Assembly: GCA_963573305.1 (NCBI GenBank)
Contig: OY754331.1
Location: 96,153,434-96,217,433 of the forward strand
Source: Pyrrhosoma nymphula
Lineage: Eukaryota > Arthropoda > Insecta > Odonata > Coenagrionidae
DNA: 64,000 bases
Direction of reading: 5' to 3'
Under the pieces are notes generated by a model. It ran no database searches, was not told where the DNA came from, and worked only from the letters and a program-made list of their open reading frames with translations. The position numbers and the translations under genes are program-made. Every line of letters starts with the position of its first letter. Position 1 is the stretch's first letter. Positions 46,253 to 57,843 of the stretch are shown here, piece after piece.

Positions 46253-47432
46253 AATCGACCCTCCTCCATCTCCCGTTGGATATTATTTTTTATTAGAATA
46301 CATTTATTAAAAGCAAGTAGTTCACATACAGTAGTACTGCCAATTTACAGCGCAGTAGAAAAAGAAAAATAAATATATGTCTTACCACAAAATACTTTTA
46401 AAAGAAAGAGAACAACACAAGGAACATGAAAGAGAGAGCATTGCTAATTATTAACGGAAAAAATTGCGTTGCCAAGATATTAAGTTTTTATCGGGTAGAG
46501 AAAGTAGATCGATGTCAACAGGGAGTGAATGTATTGGGGAGTCGAGATGGAAAAATAGCGATAGTTTGATAGGTCATATGGGCGCGGGCGTGCAGAGTAA
46601 TGAGAATATTTGGGTGGGACGTGACGGCACTTTGAAGATGATGAGCGAAAGAAATTTAGGACATTCAATTGTTAGCCGATCGATCAGGACAGTCAATCGA
46701 AGTAAGGCTGATATAATACACTGGAAGCCCTCACTAGAAAGTTTTCCCGTGATCCAAGTCCGCCATTTTAGCATTTTAACTTTTGTCACATTCGCTAATA
46801 TTAGAAACTTATGGCGAGGAAATTTCAGTGCTTTTTTGGCCATGTCTTTTGCGATTTTCATTATGAAGCTTCCCAATAGTTGACATTCGTGAGCTGTCGT
46901 AGGCCCACTGCATAACGATCATTCAATTATAAAGTTTATTGTTGAGTAAACGCTTAGACTAGACTTTGTCATTAGAGCAGAGTTTGCAGTTGAGTAGTCG
47001 CTATGTAGAGGACTCTGACCGCTGGCTTTTTCCCCTCCATTTCTTCATGGTGGTGAACAGCGATTATCGAGAGTTCATCTAGTAAAATCTTGATTACGTT
47101 AGTAAATAAAATGGGAACTTTGTATCTAGATGCTCGGCAAGGTATGCTACTACTGTGATAAAGAACAAAATTATGATGCGAATAATAGAAACACATCCGA
47201 TGAAAAGGTAAAACATGGAAGACTAATGAAGTGTGATACATTTTTTCGTGACATATTTTAAACTTGATAAAAAATTGTTAAACAATTACAATTATATCTA
47301 CTTCCAGCGAGCCACGTTGTTAATCATATTCTTGTTAATGATATTGTATGAGTCCGTTTTTTATGTTATTTGTATCATTATAGAAAGGCATTATGATGCG
47401 TGTGGTCAGATTTTCAAATAAAAACATACTAT
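46253..47432. other. Gene-free AT-rich spacer
   Basis: Nothing recognised. Confidence 0.5.
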
Positions 47433-47443
47433 ACATATATTCG
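47433..47443. repeat. 5' copy of the RTE target-site duplication
   Basis: ACATATATTCG, identical to 50781-50791; sequence on the outer sides differs, so the limits are exact. Confidence 0.9.
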
Positions 47444-50400
47444 CCCTCTCTTGGACTACAACCTTGTCGTGGTTGAAGGGCTTGCGTGCTCCGATGACCC
47501 CTAGAGCTGCACTGGCGGGAGCATTGCTCCTGGTAGGGCCACCCATGCCAGATTGGTCGAAGGTTAGGAGACAGACGAATGGTAGTCCGCGCAGCGTCTG
47601 TACCTCAGTGAGGCGGCTGCAAAAGGCGTCTCACCCCAGTGGGGCGGCCTCTGAAGTGATGGTGTCACGTAAAAAACACTATTGAGTAAGGCCACGGAAG
47701 ACTATCTCAATTAAAACAAAAACCTTGAAATTATGGACAGTTCTCAATTGATAATGAATCCTGGCAACTAAGGGACTCGGCCCAGTGGGAGCAAGGGCCC
47801 TGCGGTCGTCATCACACGAAATCCTTGCTCAGACGTAGTAGCAGCAGAGGAAAAGAAGATAAAGGAGAGGAACGAAACTATCAGAATAGGCACGTGGAAT
47901 GTTAGGACTATGCTGAGGGCGGGGAAGCTAGAGAATATAAAGCAAGAAATGGAGAGGGTGGGTGTAGACATCATGGGTCTGGGTGAAGTAAGATGGAAGG
48001 ATGACGGGGATTACTGGAGCGGCGACTATAGAGTAATTTATAGTGGAGGGAATGAAAGTCAGCGCGGGGTTGCATTCGTAATGATTAGAAAACTCGGTAG
48101 AAAAGTAGTGTATGCAGAACAGGTGAGTGATAGGATAATAGTCGTGGAACTAAAAGCAGAACTAACGAATTTAGTTATAATCCAGGTTTATATGCCTACC
48201 TCTAATCATAAAGAGGAGGAGGTAGATGGGGTGTACGATCAGCTAGAGGAAATAATTGGTAGGATACCAGGAAGTAAGCACCTGGTAGTAATGGGGGATT
48301 GGAACGCGGTGGTGGGTGAAGGAAGAGATGGGCGGGAGGTGGGCGATTACGGGCTAGGAAGGAGAAACGACCGGGGCGAGAAAGCTGTGGAGTTTTGTCG
48401 CAGAAATAACCTAGTAATTACGAATACATGGTTCAGACATCATCCTCGACGTAGGTACACTTGGAAGAAGCAGGAAGACACAGATAGGTTCCAGATAGAT
48501 TATATAATGGTACGTCACAGATACAGGAATAGTGTTAAAAACTCGCATACTTATCCAGGAGCTGATGCAGACACAGACCACAACTTATTAGTCATGAAAT
48601 GTCGGGTAAAACTGAAAAAGATGAGAATGGGAAGGAGGGTACGAAAGTGGAATACGGAGGCATTAACTGGGGAAATGAAGAAGAAGAATCGGGAGAAGGT
48701 GGATGAGAGAATGGGTGAGGACCATGGAGTTAGATCAGTCGAAGATGAATGGGGAAGTTTGAGAAACGGAATTATAGAAGCGGCGAAAGCAACGGTAGGC
48801 GTAGTGAGTGCAACTAAAATTAGAAAACCGTGGATCACGAAGGAGATGATCAGGGAGATGGAGGAGAGAAGGAAATGGAAGAGCGTAAACTCAGAGCTAG
48901 GTAAGAGAAAATACCGAGAATTTAATAACAGGCTTAGAAGAGAAACAAAGAAAGCAAGAGAGGCGTGGTGGAGAGAACAAATCGACGCGTTAGAGAAATA
49001 CCAAAAAGAGGGAAGAGCAAATGCATTATATCGGAAAGTAAAGGAACTGACGGGTGGTAACAAGGGAAGGGGAATTACAACGATAACAGACAAGACGGGA
49101 AAGATGATCGTAGAACCAAGAGAGATCCAGGAGAGGTGGAAGGAGTATGTTGAAGAGCTCTATAGTAAAGAAACAAGGCCCAATAGGTTAGATATAGAAA
49201 GGAAAGACGACATCGACAGCGATGGCATCGGACCAAGTATCCTAGATAGCGAAATCGAAAGAGCTCTAAGAGACATGAAAAGGAATAAGGCGGTAGGAAT
49301 AGATGACATACCAGCAGAGTTTTTAAAGAGCATGGGGAAGAACGGAAGAGGAAAACTTTTTGCGCTTATTCGTAGGATTTATGAGGATGGAGTGTGGCCG
49401 GAAGACTTCGCGAAGACTGTACTTATTCCTATACCGAAAAAGAGTAAGGCAAAAACTTGCGAAGACTATAGGACAATAAGCTTAATATCCCACGCGGCCA
49501 AAGTAGTTCTGAGGATTCTAAACAGAAGGCTAGAGAAGAAGGCAAATGAATACCTGGGTGACGACCAGTTCGGGTTTAGGAGAGGGACGGGAACGCGAGA
49601 CGCTATAGCGGTGATGAGGACGCTAGTAGAAAGAAACCTAGAGTATGGGCAGGATGTTTTTGCATGCTTCGTAGATTTCGAGAAGGCGTTTGATCGGGTG
49701 GAATGGACGAAATTAATGGGAGTGTTGAAGAAATTAGGAGTCGATTGGAGGGACAGGCGTCTGATTCGGAATTTGTATATGAACCAGACGGCGCTGGTTA
49801 GGGTAGCCAATGGAGAATCGGGATGAGCCACGATAGGACGGGGAGTGCGGCAAGGGTGCCCACTATCGCCGTTGCTTTTTAACGTGTATTCAGAGGAAAT
49901 GGTAAGGGAGGCATGGGGGGAGGAGGAAGTAGGAATAAAGGCAGGAGGGGAGCTGATAAAATCAGTGAGATTTGCAGATGATCAAGCATTAGTTAGTCAG
50001 TCGGCCAAGGGGTTACAGTCAATGGTGAATGCATTAGAGGTGCAGTGCGAAAAGTATGGGATGAAGATCAATCACAAGAAAACGAAAGTAATGAGATTTT
50101 CTAGAAGTAAGAAGGCGGGGCTGAATATAAGGGTGGGAGGGCAGAAGATAGAGCAGGTCGAGCAGTTTACATATCTGGGTAGTATTTTAGAGGCGAATGG
50201 GTTTAGTGGTAAGGACATCAGATGCAGAATTGCGCTCGCTAAAGTAGCATTTTCGAAGAGAAGGGAATTGATGAGGGGGGGTCTGAGAATAGACGTAAAG
50301 AAGAGGTTGGTGAAAACTTTAATATGGAGCGTGGCGCTATATGGGTCGGAATCGTGGTCATTGCGAAGGGAGGATGTGCGTAGACTTGAGGCGTTTGAGA

Positions 50401-50780
50401 TGTGGGTTTGGAGAAGGATGGAGAAGGTTAGCTGGATTGCGAGAAAGACGAACGAGGAGGTATTGGATATGGTCGGAGAGGAGAGGAAGCTTGTGGCAGA
50501 GGTTCGGAGAAGGCAGAAGAGATGGATGGAGGAGGTTTTCAGAGGAGAGGGCATGCTGAAGAGAGTGATAGAGGGGAGAACACTGGGGAAACGTGGGAGA
50601 GGAAGGAAGAGGATAGGAATTCTGGACGAAATAAGAGGAGGTAGAAGATATGAATAATTGAAGAGGGATCTAATAACTTAGGAGGGAAAGCGAGACAATT
50701 TCTATTAGGTTGGGATACAAAATGGGGACTGTCCAAGAACCTACCAATCAGCTGGTAGAATACTTGAATGAATGGATGGA
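47444..50780 (+). mobile_element. Full-length RTE-type LINE with target-site duplication
   Basis: The 3337-bp element is flanked by the perfect 11-bp direct repeat ACATATATTCG (47433-47443 and 50781-50791). Its 5' UTR starts CCCTCTCTTGGACTACAACC and includes CTTGTCGTGGTTGAAGGGC. One long frame (47772-50657) encodes endonuclease and reverse transcriptase. The 3' UTR is only about 120 bp and ends in TGAATGAATGGATGGA, a microsatellite-like tail as in RTE-clade elements rather than poly(A). Length, single ORF2, short 3' UTR and tail fit RTE. Only one stop codon interrupts the frame over nearly 2.9 kb, so insertion was recent. Confidence 0.92.
47772..50657 (+). pseudogene. RTE ORF2: endonuclease and reverse transcriptase, one in-frame TGA
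   Basis: The frame opens after a TAA at 47769-47771. The first ATG (47910) lies inside the conserved endonuclease start IRIGTWNVRTM, so the real product must begin upstream, where no ATG exists in frame. Counting from that ATG: GEVRW with catalytic Glu 26, MGDWN 128-132, QIDYIM 195-200 and DTDH 221-224 of the endonuclease; linker; then reverse-transcriptase motifs NKAVGIDDIPAEF, CEDYRTISL, DDQFGFRRG and FVDFEKAFDRV (about 455-600). A TGA at 49824-49826 interrupts between motifs A and B. In the same frame follow RQGCPLSPLLF, FADDQ (catalytic) and the tail YGSESWSLRRED...FEMWVWRRM. The protein copies element RNA at a nicked target. All catalytic residues are retained. Confidence 0.92.
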
Positions 50781-50791
50781 ACATATATTCG
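50781..50791. repeat. 3' copy of the RTE target-site duplication
   Basis: ACATATATTCG directly after the GAATGGATGGA tail. Confidence 0.9.
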
Positions 50792-51217
50792 TTATCACTC
50801 TGGAAACCATGTGAATTCAACGTAGAGTACAACAATTGTCGTCTTCGTTTAACAAGAGAAAATATCTAGTGGGATTTCCTATTTTACCATGCAAAAACAG
50901 AACAATAATATTATTTTTCCTCGTAAATATATATTCTGGCTAATTTTTCACCCGGAATCAAGTACTCTTGATTTACCTCAGAGCCCATTGTGATTCTCAA
51001 TGCTTTGGTCGAAGTAGGCGTGCAAGAAATTCCCAAGCACACGTAATTCCTACCAAGCCCTATGCTCTCCAGTGTACTTCAATCACCTAGTTATCCACAA
51101 AACACTCCGCCATCCAACCTCCCATCATCTCCATCTTTTTTACCGCAATGACCATTTTAATCCTTTCCCGTGTCTCTTCTCCACAACAAAACCTACCAAC
51201 CCCACCTCTCCTATAAC
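50792..51217. other. Short gene-free spacer
   Basis: Nothing recognised. Confidence 0.5.
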
Positions 51218-51227
51218 ATTAAAAATA

Positions 51228-51406
51228 TAATAAGAACTAAGACGATGCAATTTTCCACGGATAAAAATATTTAATCAACCCGGGTATCGATGCACTGCAT
51301 CGAAACCCGGGTCGATTAAAAATTTTTATTAATAGAAAATTGCATCGTCTTAGTTCTTATTATGTTCATATTCCACAACATCTCGCCTGATTCCTCCCTT
51401 TTTGTT
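51228..51406 (+). mobile_element. Palindromic foldback element D
   Basis: Arms of 67 nt (51228-51294 and 51296-51362) meet at a one-base centre and pair over the outer 27 bases almost perfectly (TAATAAGAACTAAGACGATG...) and well inside (CCCGGGT(A/T)TCGATGCA). The core contains CGAAACCCGGGTCGATTAAA, comparable to GAAACCGGTC in elements A and B, but the CTGANGA half is absent. A 44-nt single-copy tail follows (51363-51406). The tail shares 21 of 26 aligned bases with the tail of element A (51371-51396 against 14133-14158 reversed): TTCCAC, CATC, CGCCTGA and CCTC are common. ATTAAAAATAT before the left arm and ATTAAAAAATAT after the tail are probable target-site duplicates with one A indel. Confidence 0.7.
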
Positions 51407-51419
51407 ATTAAAAAATATT

Positions 51420-53130
51420 ATGTAATCTGCTTCCTATCCTTTTTACGGTCTTTTTCGGGCTATTTTCATGTGCTCTTTCTTATTGTTAGCCAAACCCAGA
51501 TTAAAAATGCGTTTATATATATAAACATGCCTATATTTTTTAGCTTGTCACGCCTGTGACGTCTTAGTTGTTATATATTTTCACCACGTGTGATTCTTCA
51601 TTGATTGAATATATACATATATATTTTTTTTTCACTTGGAATCGGCCATCATTCCATATTCACATCACCATTGTGTTGTCAAATTTTATGTTTCCTATCC
51701 TCTTTCTTTCACCATCTGTCTGAAAGAAATATTTATTATTTACGCCTGTGAGCGGTTTGAGTGAAAGAATGAATTGTTGTTTGGCCGGAATTGTTCATTT
51801 CTACTTCTTGGGCTCTCCGTGCCCCGAAACGCCTGTTCTGTAGCTTTACCACTATCTATGTGCCTGACTCAAACTTTGCTTTCCTCTTCTGTGTACGTAA
51901 TTCCTTCTCCGCCGGTGAGTGAAACTGAAGTAATATTTATCATTAATCTTCGGCTGTTAAATGTAGTCATATTTTAAAGACAAAGCATTGTTCCATGAAT
52001 ATATCCGGCCTTCTGCTGATACTAAAAAAATATTTAGTATTGACATTTCACATCCCATCGTTTTTCCCAATGGAGTCTCTTGCTAATTCAATTTGCACCG
52101 TGACATGAACACAATCAGATGGTACGGCTTTCTTCCTGTGACTGGCACTCTGTATCTCGGCAAAAGATGCTCTTCAGCATCTTAATTCGTTTTCCTTAAT
52201 GTAAGCAATTTGTTCTTTCACTGCCGTTCCATTCCAGCGCACCTAATGGAGCGCATCGTTTTCGGCCAACCCATTGAATTTGTATCCTAGACTGATCCCC
52301 TGAAAGAGTGGCTCCCATTCCCGCTAATCAAATCGCCTCTCCTCGACCAATCATTCTGAGGCAAATAAAGTCGCATTCGGCTGGGACTTCCTTTTCGCGC
52401 GAGCGATCTCCTATCTTATCCCTTATTCTTCTTCCCTTTCTTTGCATTATCTCCTTGAGGCACACTCTGTACCTCGTCCCATAGATAGCGTGAAGCAGTC
52501 AGTCAGTCAGTGCACTTGCCCTACTTAAGAAGGATTGAGCGAATTTTTATCCATTCACATAAGAGACCATATTCGACTTTAAATTTCTGCAGTTAAAAAA
52601 ATCATGAAGTGTATATGAAAATTTTGACCATGAAGAAATGCTGTTTTTAAGCGATTGAAATTCTCAGTAAATACCTAAACTTACATGTATAAGGCTCGAC
52701 TCAAATTGGCTCATTTCTTCCACGCCGTACGCTGGAAGTGCCTTTGAACCCGAAGTTTTTTCTGTAATTCCGTAAAAAGTATTACGCTGAGTGATAAATT
52801 TATTCATAAAAATAGCTGATGTAGCATAAGAAATAGACGTAAAATTGCATTTCTGATGCGATCTAAGCCACATGATGTATTAATTTGTAAAATAAATAAA
52901 TCACAAATAAACGTAAAGTTTAATATAAATAATAAACTCTCTGGATCACGAAACCCATATCCCAAGGAAAACGGCTCGTCTTCTATATTTCATGAATTTG
53001 TGCAGTAAGTGTTGGCGGCTGTTAACTGTATTAACTGGATATCATTATGGAATCATTGGAACTGTGAGATTTATTCCTTCACAATTAGGACAGTAAATTC
53101 GTCGAATTTTATGTGGAGTGATATCTCCCT
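51420..53130. other. Gene-free interval
   Basis: AT-rich, then slightly GC-richer from about 52150. (CAGT)4 at about 52496-52512 contains four copies of the arthropod initiator-like TCAGT, but no gene follows that I can recognise. Confidence 0.4.
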
Positions 53131-53550
53131 CAAACCAGCTGAAGTGTCTCCTTCCTCTCCATGTTTTCAAACCACCCTCTCTCTCTCTCGCACCCTGATG
53201 TCTATTCGCGTGTCCTCCACCACTCATCTCCTTCCCTCTGTCCTGGAGTCCATTTCCTCCGCAGCACTCCGTCCACAATCCTCTCTCTCCATCCTGCTGC
53301 AGTCGAACGCTCTTTTATTCCTCCTCGTCTCTCTCTCTCCGGACGTGTTTGACTGTCGCTCTTAGAGTGGTGGCTCATCTCGCGCGCGAGAAGCAGCTCA
53401 CGAGTTCGAGACTCGTATTGACCGAGGGATTAGCACGGCAGTCGCGGTCGGTGAAACCAGTGCCAAAGTGGCTCCATTAAGCTGAAATCACCCGAGTGAG
53501 TGCGCGCGTGTCGACGGGTTGACGCTATCCAACTCAAACACTACGCTCGA
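53131..53550 (+). promoter_or_regulatory. Possible promoter/5' non-coding exon region
   Basis: A pyrimidine-rich stretch (CTCTCTCTC at 53168-53186 and again near 53280 and 53330) leads into a CpG-rich segment (CTCGCGCGCGAG, CGGCAGTCGCGGTCGGTG). At 53495/53496 there is a good 5' splice-site match (A|GTGAGT). This resembles an arthropod promoter with a first non-coding exon, but no downstream exon is identified and the call rests on composition. Confidence 0.2.
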
Positions 53551-53559
53551 TGTGGAAGT

Positions 53560-54360
53560 TTTTCGAAACTATTTTCATGTGATATTTATATCCTTAAATA
53601 TAATTATTATTAATAGGGTAGGTGGTAAACCGTTTAGGGTAGGTCCAAATGGAAGAGAGTAAAAATTCTCTTAATTTTTCATTTCTTTCTTCATTTTAGC
53701 ATGCGTCCCACTTCCCACTAGATTATCCATCTAAAGAATCTTGGAGGAACGTATAATTTTTCACAAACTATTTGAACATGAAATTTTTGTCCTTTAATAT
53801 AATTATTATTAGGGTAGAAAACCGCTTAAGGTAGGTTTAAATGGAAGACCGGAATAATGCGCTAGATTTTTACAGGCATGTACAACTATCTACCAACACA
53901 ATTTCATTTTTCATCTCAGCAAACGCCCTACTTCCAACTAGGATATCCAATTCAAAAGTCACTCAATGAGGAACTCGCACAATTGTAAAAAAACTATTTG
54001 CATGTGAAAGTTATCATCATTAGGGTAGTTGACCGGTTTAGATAGATTTAAATGGAAGAGAGTAAAAATACTCTAGATTTTAACAGGCACGGATACGTAA
54101 TTATCTACTGAATTTATTTGCTCTTATCTCAGCTTTTGTCCAACGTCTATTCCTCCAATTCATAAAAACGTACCACATAAATGTTTCCGACAAGTAACGT
54201 TGTTTTACGATAAAATTTCTAGGCAAAAACTTTGCTCGGGTAGGTTTAAATGGAAGAGGGTATAATGCCTCAAGATTTTTTCAGGCTCCGGCCCCTCCAC
54301 CTGCACAACTTCTTTCATCTCAGCATGCTTTATACCCATAGCATCTTCTAGAGTAGTAGA
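53560..54360 (+). repeat. Four diverged tandem repeats, period about 192-211 bp
   Basis: The marker phrase GGGTAGGTTTAAATGGAAGAG recurs with changes; its AAATGG falls at 53647, 53839, 54050 and 54248. Within each unit it is preceded by an ACTATTT-CATGTGA and TAATTATTATTAGGGTAG stretch (decayed in unit 4) and followed by CTAGATTTTTACAGGCA and a 'CTCAGCA...CCCAC/ACTT' segment. Copies are clearly related but old. No coding sense. Confidence 0.75.
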
Positions 54361-54735
54361 ACAAGCTCCATTCTACACATATTTCGTCACCTAATAACGA
54401 ATTTTTTTAAAGTTAAAAATTAAGCGCGCTCTGCATCGTCAAAGCACTACGTAATCGGGAACGCGGTGAGTGACGTAACGGAATTACTTGCAGTAATTAC
54501 AACGGAATTTAACGCCCTATTGAACTGAATTTTCCTAACTTAACGGAAAAATCATTTTCCGTTTGAATCGTTATTATTTGATCCCTTCTGTTTAAATACT
54601 TGTAGGGTAGAGAAGGGATACCGCGCGGTGACGTCATGCCATTGAGATTCTGTTTTCGACCACGTGACATTTCGAATATTTTACGCACACATTAAAGGCA
54701 AATTAAAACGCCGTCGGTTGACATGTACGCAAACG

Positions 54736-54737
<2 letters not shown>

Positions 54738-54789
<52 letters not shown>
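54738..54789. repeat. (TA)n microsatellite
   Basis: About 26 TA dinucleotides; open frames through it encode only Tyr-Ile repeats. Confidence 0.95.
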
Positions 54790-54791
<2 letters not shown>

Positions 54792-57429
54792 ATATTTGAG
54801 CTCTTTAAAAACTTTAAAATCGCGTACACTACTCGAATATGAATAATACATTTTACGCACGTTCCCCATTGCTGGAGAATAATTATTTCTCAGGTGCGCC
54901 GCGACCAAATCTATACATTATACTGCGATGCTAATGCATTTTGGAATTCACTTTGGGATTAAAGTAACAATTCAACTGGAGTTTCAACACACATAGGTTG
55001 CTTCAGCAAGACTAAGCCTCAGACACAATTAAAGCAGAATAATCCGCCATTATGTATTTCAACCAGAAATTGGGAAGTTCAAGCTATTGGTTAACTCTAT
55101 GAGTGGTTCTACGATTAGTCCACTTAAACAATTCAGGAGGATGATTCCCCCTGAAAGTAAAAATTAAAATATATATTTATCATTACATAATTACCAATTA
55201 ATATAAAATTACTCCGTAGAAAGTATCACTCGAGTAAAATTTGCTTTACTTCAATATTCCCATCAATTACGAAGAACTTAAGTGAACTTAAACTTTTACG
55301 AAATGATCTTCATATCCATCTCCACAGCCATCAGTTTATGTTTCTCGAATATTTCTTAGGCATTGAATTCTTGCGTTTAATCAAAACATCTGAAACATAC
55401 CTAATATTCAACATTCTAAACTTTCAATCAACATCATGACATGACTATAAATTACACACTTATCTACCAAAGCCGCAGACCCCTGTATCCAAGCCAACAT
55501 AATGGATTTATTTTTACTTGCACAACTATTCTCATCTTCTTTTTTTAATGATTTTTGATCTTCAATGTGGTACGTTTTTAGACTCCATAGGTCATTCAAA
55601 TGTTCGCGCTGATATATTTTTCTTTTAATATGTATTCAACTGGATAGCACTATGGAAATTCTTCATCGATGATAAAAGATGGAGTGATCGAATGGAGATG
55701 ATTAAATGTGGAGTAAAATGTAAAATTCTCGAGGTTATTTCTTTAATATTTCAACGAATGATATTCTTCAACGATCAACCCTTTGAAATCCACGCAAGTC
55801 TAATGTTTCCTTGAATATTTCTCGACGGGGTAACATAGAGGATGGAACTATTTCCGCCTCAGCATATCTCTGAAAGAGGCAATTAAATGCTACTGTACTC
55901 TCATATCGGATCTCTTGCTCTGGGTATCCTGGTGGGAAGCCAATCTGAATATAGGAGGGTCCAGGGTTATCCCACAGGGAATTCTGCATTGTAAAGTTCA
56001 ACAATTTATAATGGAGGACTTAATATCGATCAAAGCTGTTCTATGAGAATAAAGCCAAAATTAACCCAACTGCTCACTAACTAGAGATTGTATGAAACTC
56101 ACGACAGTTAATTGCAACTTCGAATCAATAACCTTACGTAAATCCAATTCAATCTTAAGCCAAATTTCTTAGCGTACACTAGAAATTAAATTTTAAAAAC
56201 TTTGCTTACACGATTCTATTAAGCCTATTCATTCGCTGTTCTACGCAAAGCATTTTTCAAAAGGTAAGCTTACGGTGAAAGTCTATTAAAGAGTAATTAC
56301 AAATTTGTATCGCCCAGCTCACTAAAAACACAATAAACGTTTGGGAGTGTGAAAGTAACATATTAGCATAATGGACCCTGCAGCTTTCCCTGTGCCGCCT
56401 ATGGTTTCTTAGATACAACTAGACACAAGAAAATATAAATCTTTACCTGGAATTAAACCCACGAATCATAATTTCCATCCGAAAACGTAGCATTCTGGGA
56501 TAATGTTCTTTAATAAAAAACACATTTCATAAATATATCAACACCATTAGTGTCCGATTACTTTTCTACGCTGTATTTATTCAAATCAACTACGATACTT
56601 TGCAAGTGAGTACATTTCCCACACTATAAAATATATGGCTTGAAATGTTCTACGGAAAACTGAAAATATGACCATACTTGAGGATAAAGAATCCTAAGAA
56701 TGCGAAGTTGAGTGACTGCGGCCTTCATTAAGCCTCAAACTGCCAAAGGATTAGTTAGTCTTAATAAGGCAACTGAAGCGTTTTTGAACGAAACACAAAA
56801 CACCTCACATTGCTTCTGAAAACTATTCACCTCAGCGAACTAATTACCGAACATGAATTCTTGACCGTCGCAAGTGCATCGCTTTTGCATGGGGTTCAAC
56901 ATCGACAAGGTGCAGACGTCGGCTTTCTCGAGGGAGAGAGAAACGAGACAAAGCACGACAAGAAACGCAAAGAGCAAACTTCGCCCTCCCCCTCATTGAC
57001 TTTTCACATATTGTGTGTGCGTGCGTAAAGACTGCAGCGGTGAAAACAAAAAGACCCGAACAGAAACGGCGACGCAGCAACAAATGAAGGCGGTGACATC
57101 TCGCTAAGAGGAAAAGAGAAGGAAAAGAGACGCTCACACACAAAACCAACACGGCATTCCCACCATCCTGCTGGCTGGTGCTCTTTCTCGCCGAACGGAA
57201 ATGGTGGCAAAGAGACAGGAGAAGAGCACGGAGACAGTAGGGATACCAACTGCGAGATCCTCTCGACCTGGAGATTTGGGTCCGCAACCATGAGAATTTA
57301 AACAGGCAGCCCTTTATCTGTTACAATAAAGTTCTAGCTGTTATATACATAGGGGTAGTGACAGGTTGAATTTATAAATTTATATATAAATAAGATCAAA
57401 GGAAAGTTTAATAAAGACTAGTTTAGACA
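54790..57429. other. Gene-free interval with CpG-richer patch
   Basis: AT-rich until about 56840; 56860-57290 is CpG- and purine-richer. No gene, RNA or repeat family recognised. Confidence 0.45.
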
Positions 57430-57820
57430 CAGGATGAATGATGTCCTCGAAATGAATGAAAAATGTCTAAACTTTTCAGATGAAATTAGGAAAAGAAGAC
57501 TTGGGTTCTTCGGTCACAGAATGAGGATGGACTTGCAAATCAAATCTTCAACCATGCTAAAAATACGTAAGGATAGCAATCAGTGGATCTAAGGGATAAA
57601 TAAGGACATGGATTAGATGGGAATAGCGGAGAACATAGGGAATACAGGATAAAACTAAATGCTTTGATTGATTCGAAAAATCGAAGATTGATATGAAACT
57701 TGAAGGGATTCCGGAAATAGGAAAATAAGAAAGGAAATAACACCTGGACGTAAAAGAGGAGGAGAAATCAAAGCGAAATGATAAGGGATTGTAAGTGAGC
57801 AAGAAAAGAAGCAATGGGAG
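57430..57820 (+). pseudogene. LINE ORF2 C-terminal relic
   Basis: EIRKRRLGFFGHRMRMD is clear, followed by degenerate NQWI, KDMD, GIAENI, KIDMKLEGFRK and NTWT segments across frames. The order 'I..RRL.F.GH..RM', '..W', 'D....GI', 'F', 'TWT..R' matches the end of a common insect LINE ORF2 group. Many stops and frameshifts; only the C-terminus is left. Confidence 0.6.
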
Positions 57821-57843
57821 ATTTGGTGTTTTCCCGTCGAAAT

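Noticed and set aside
54664..54908. Frames with long Tyr-Ile repeats on both strands
   Set aside because: Translation of the TA microsatellite.
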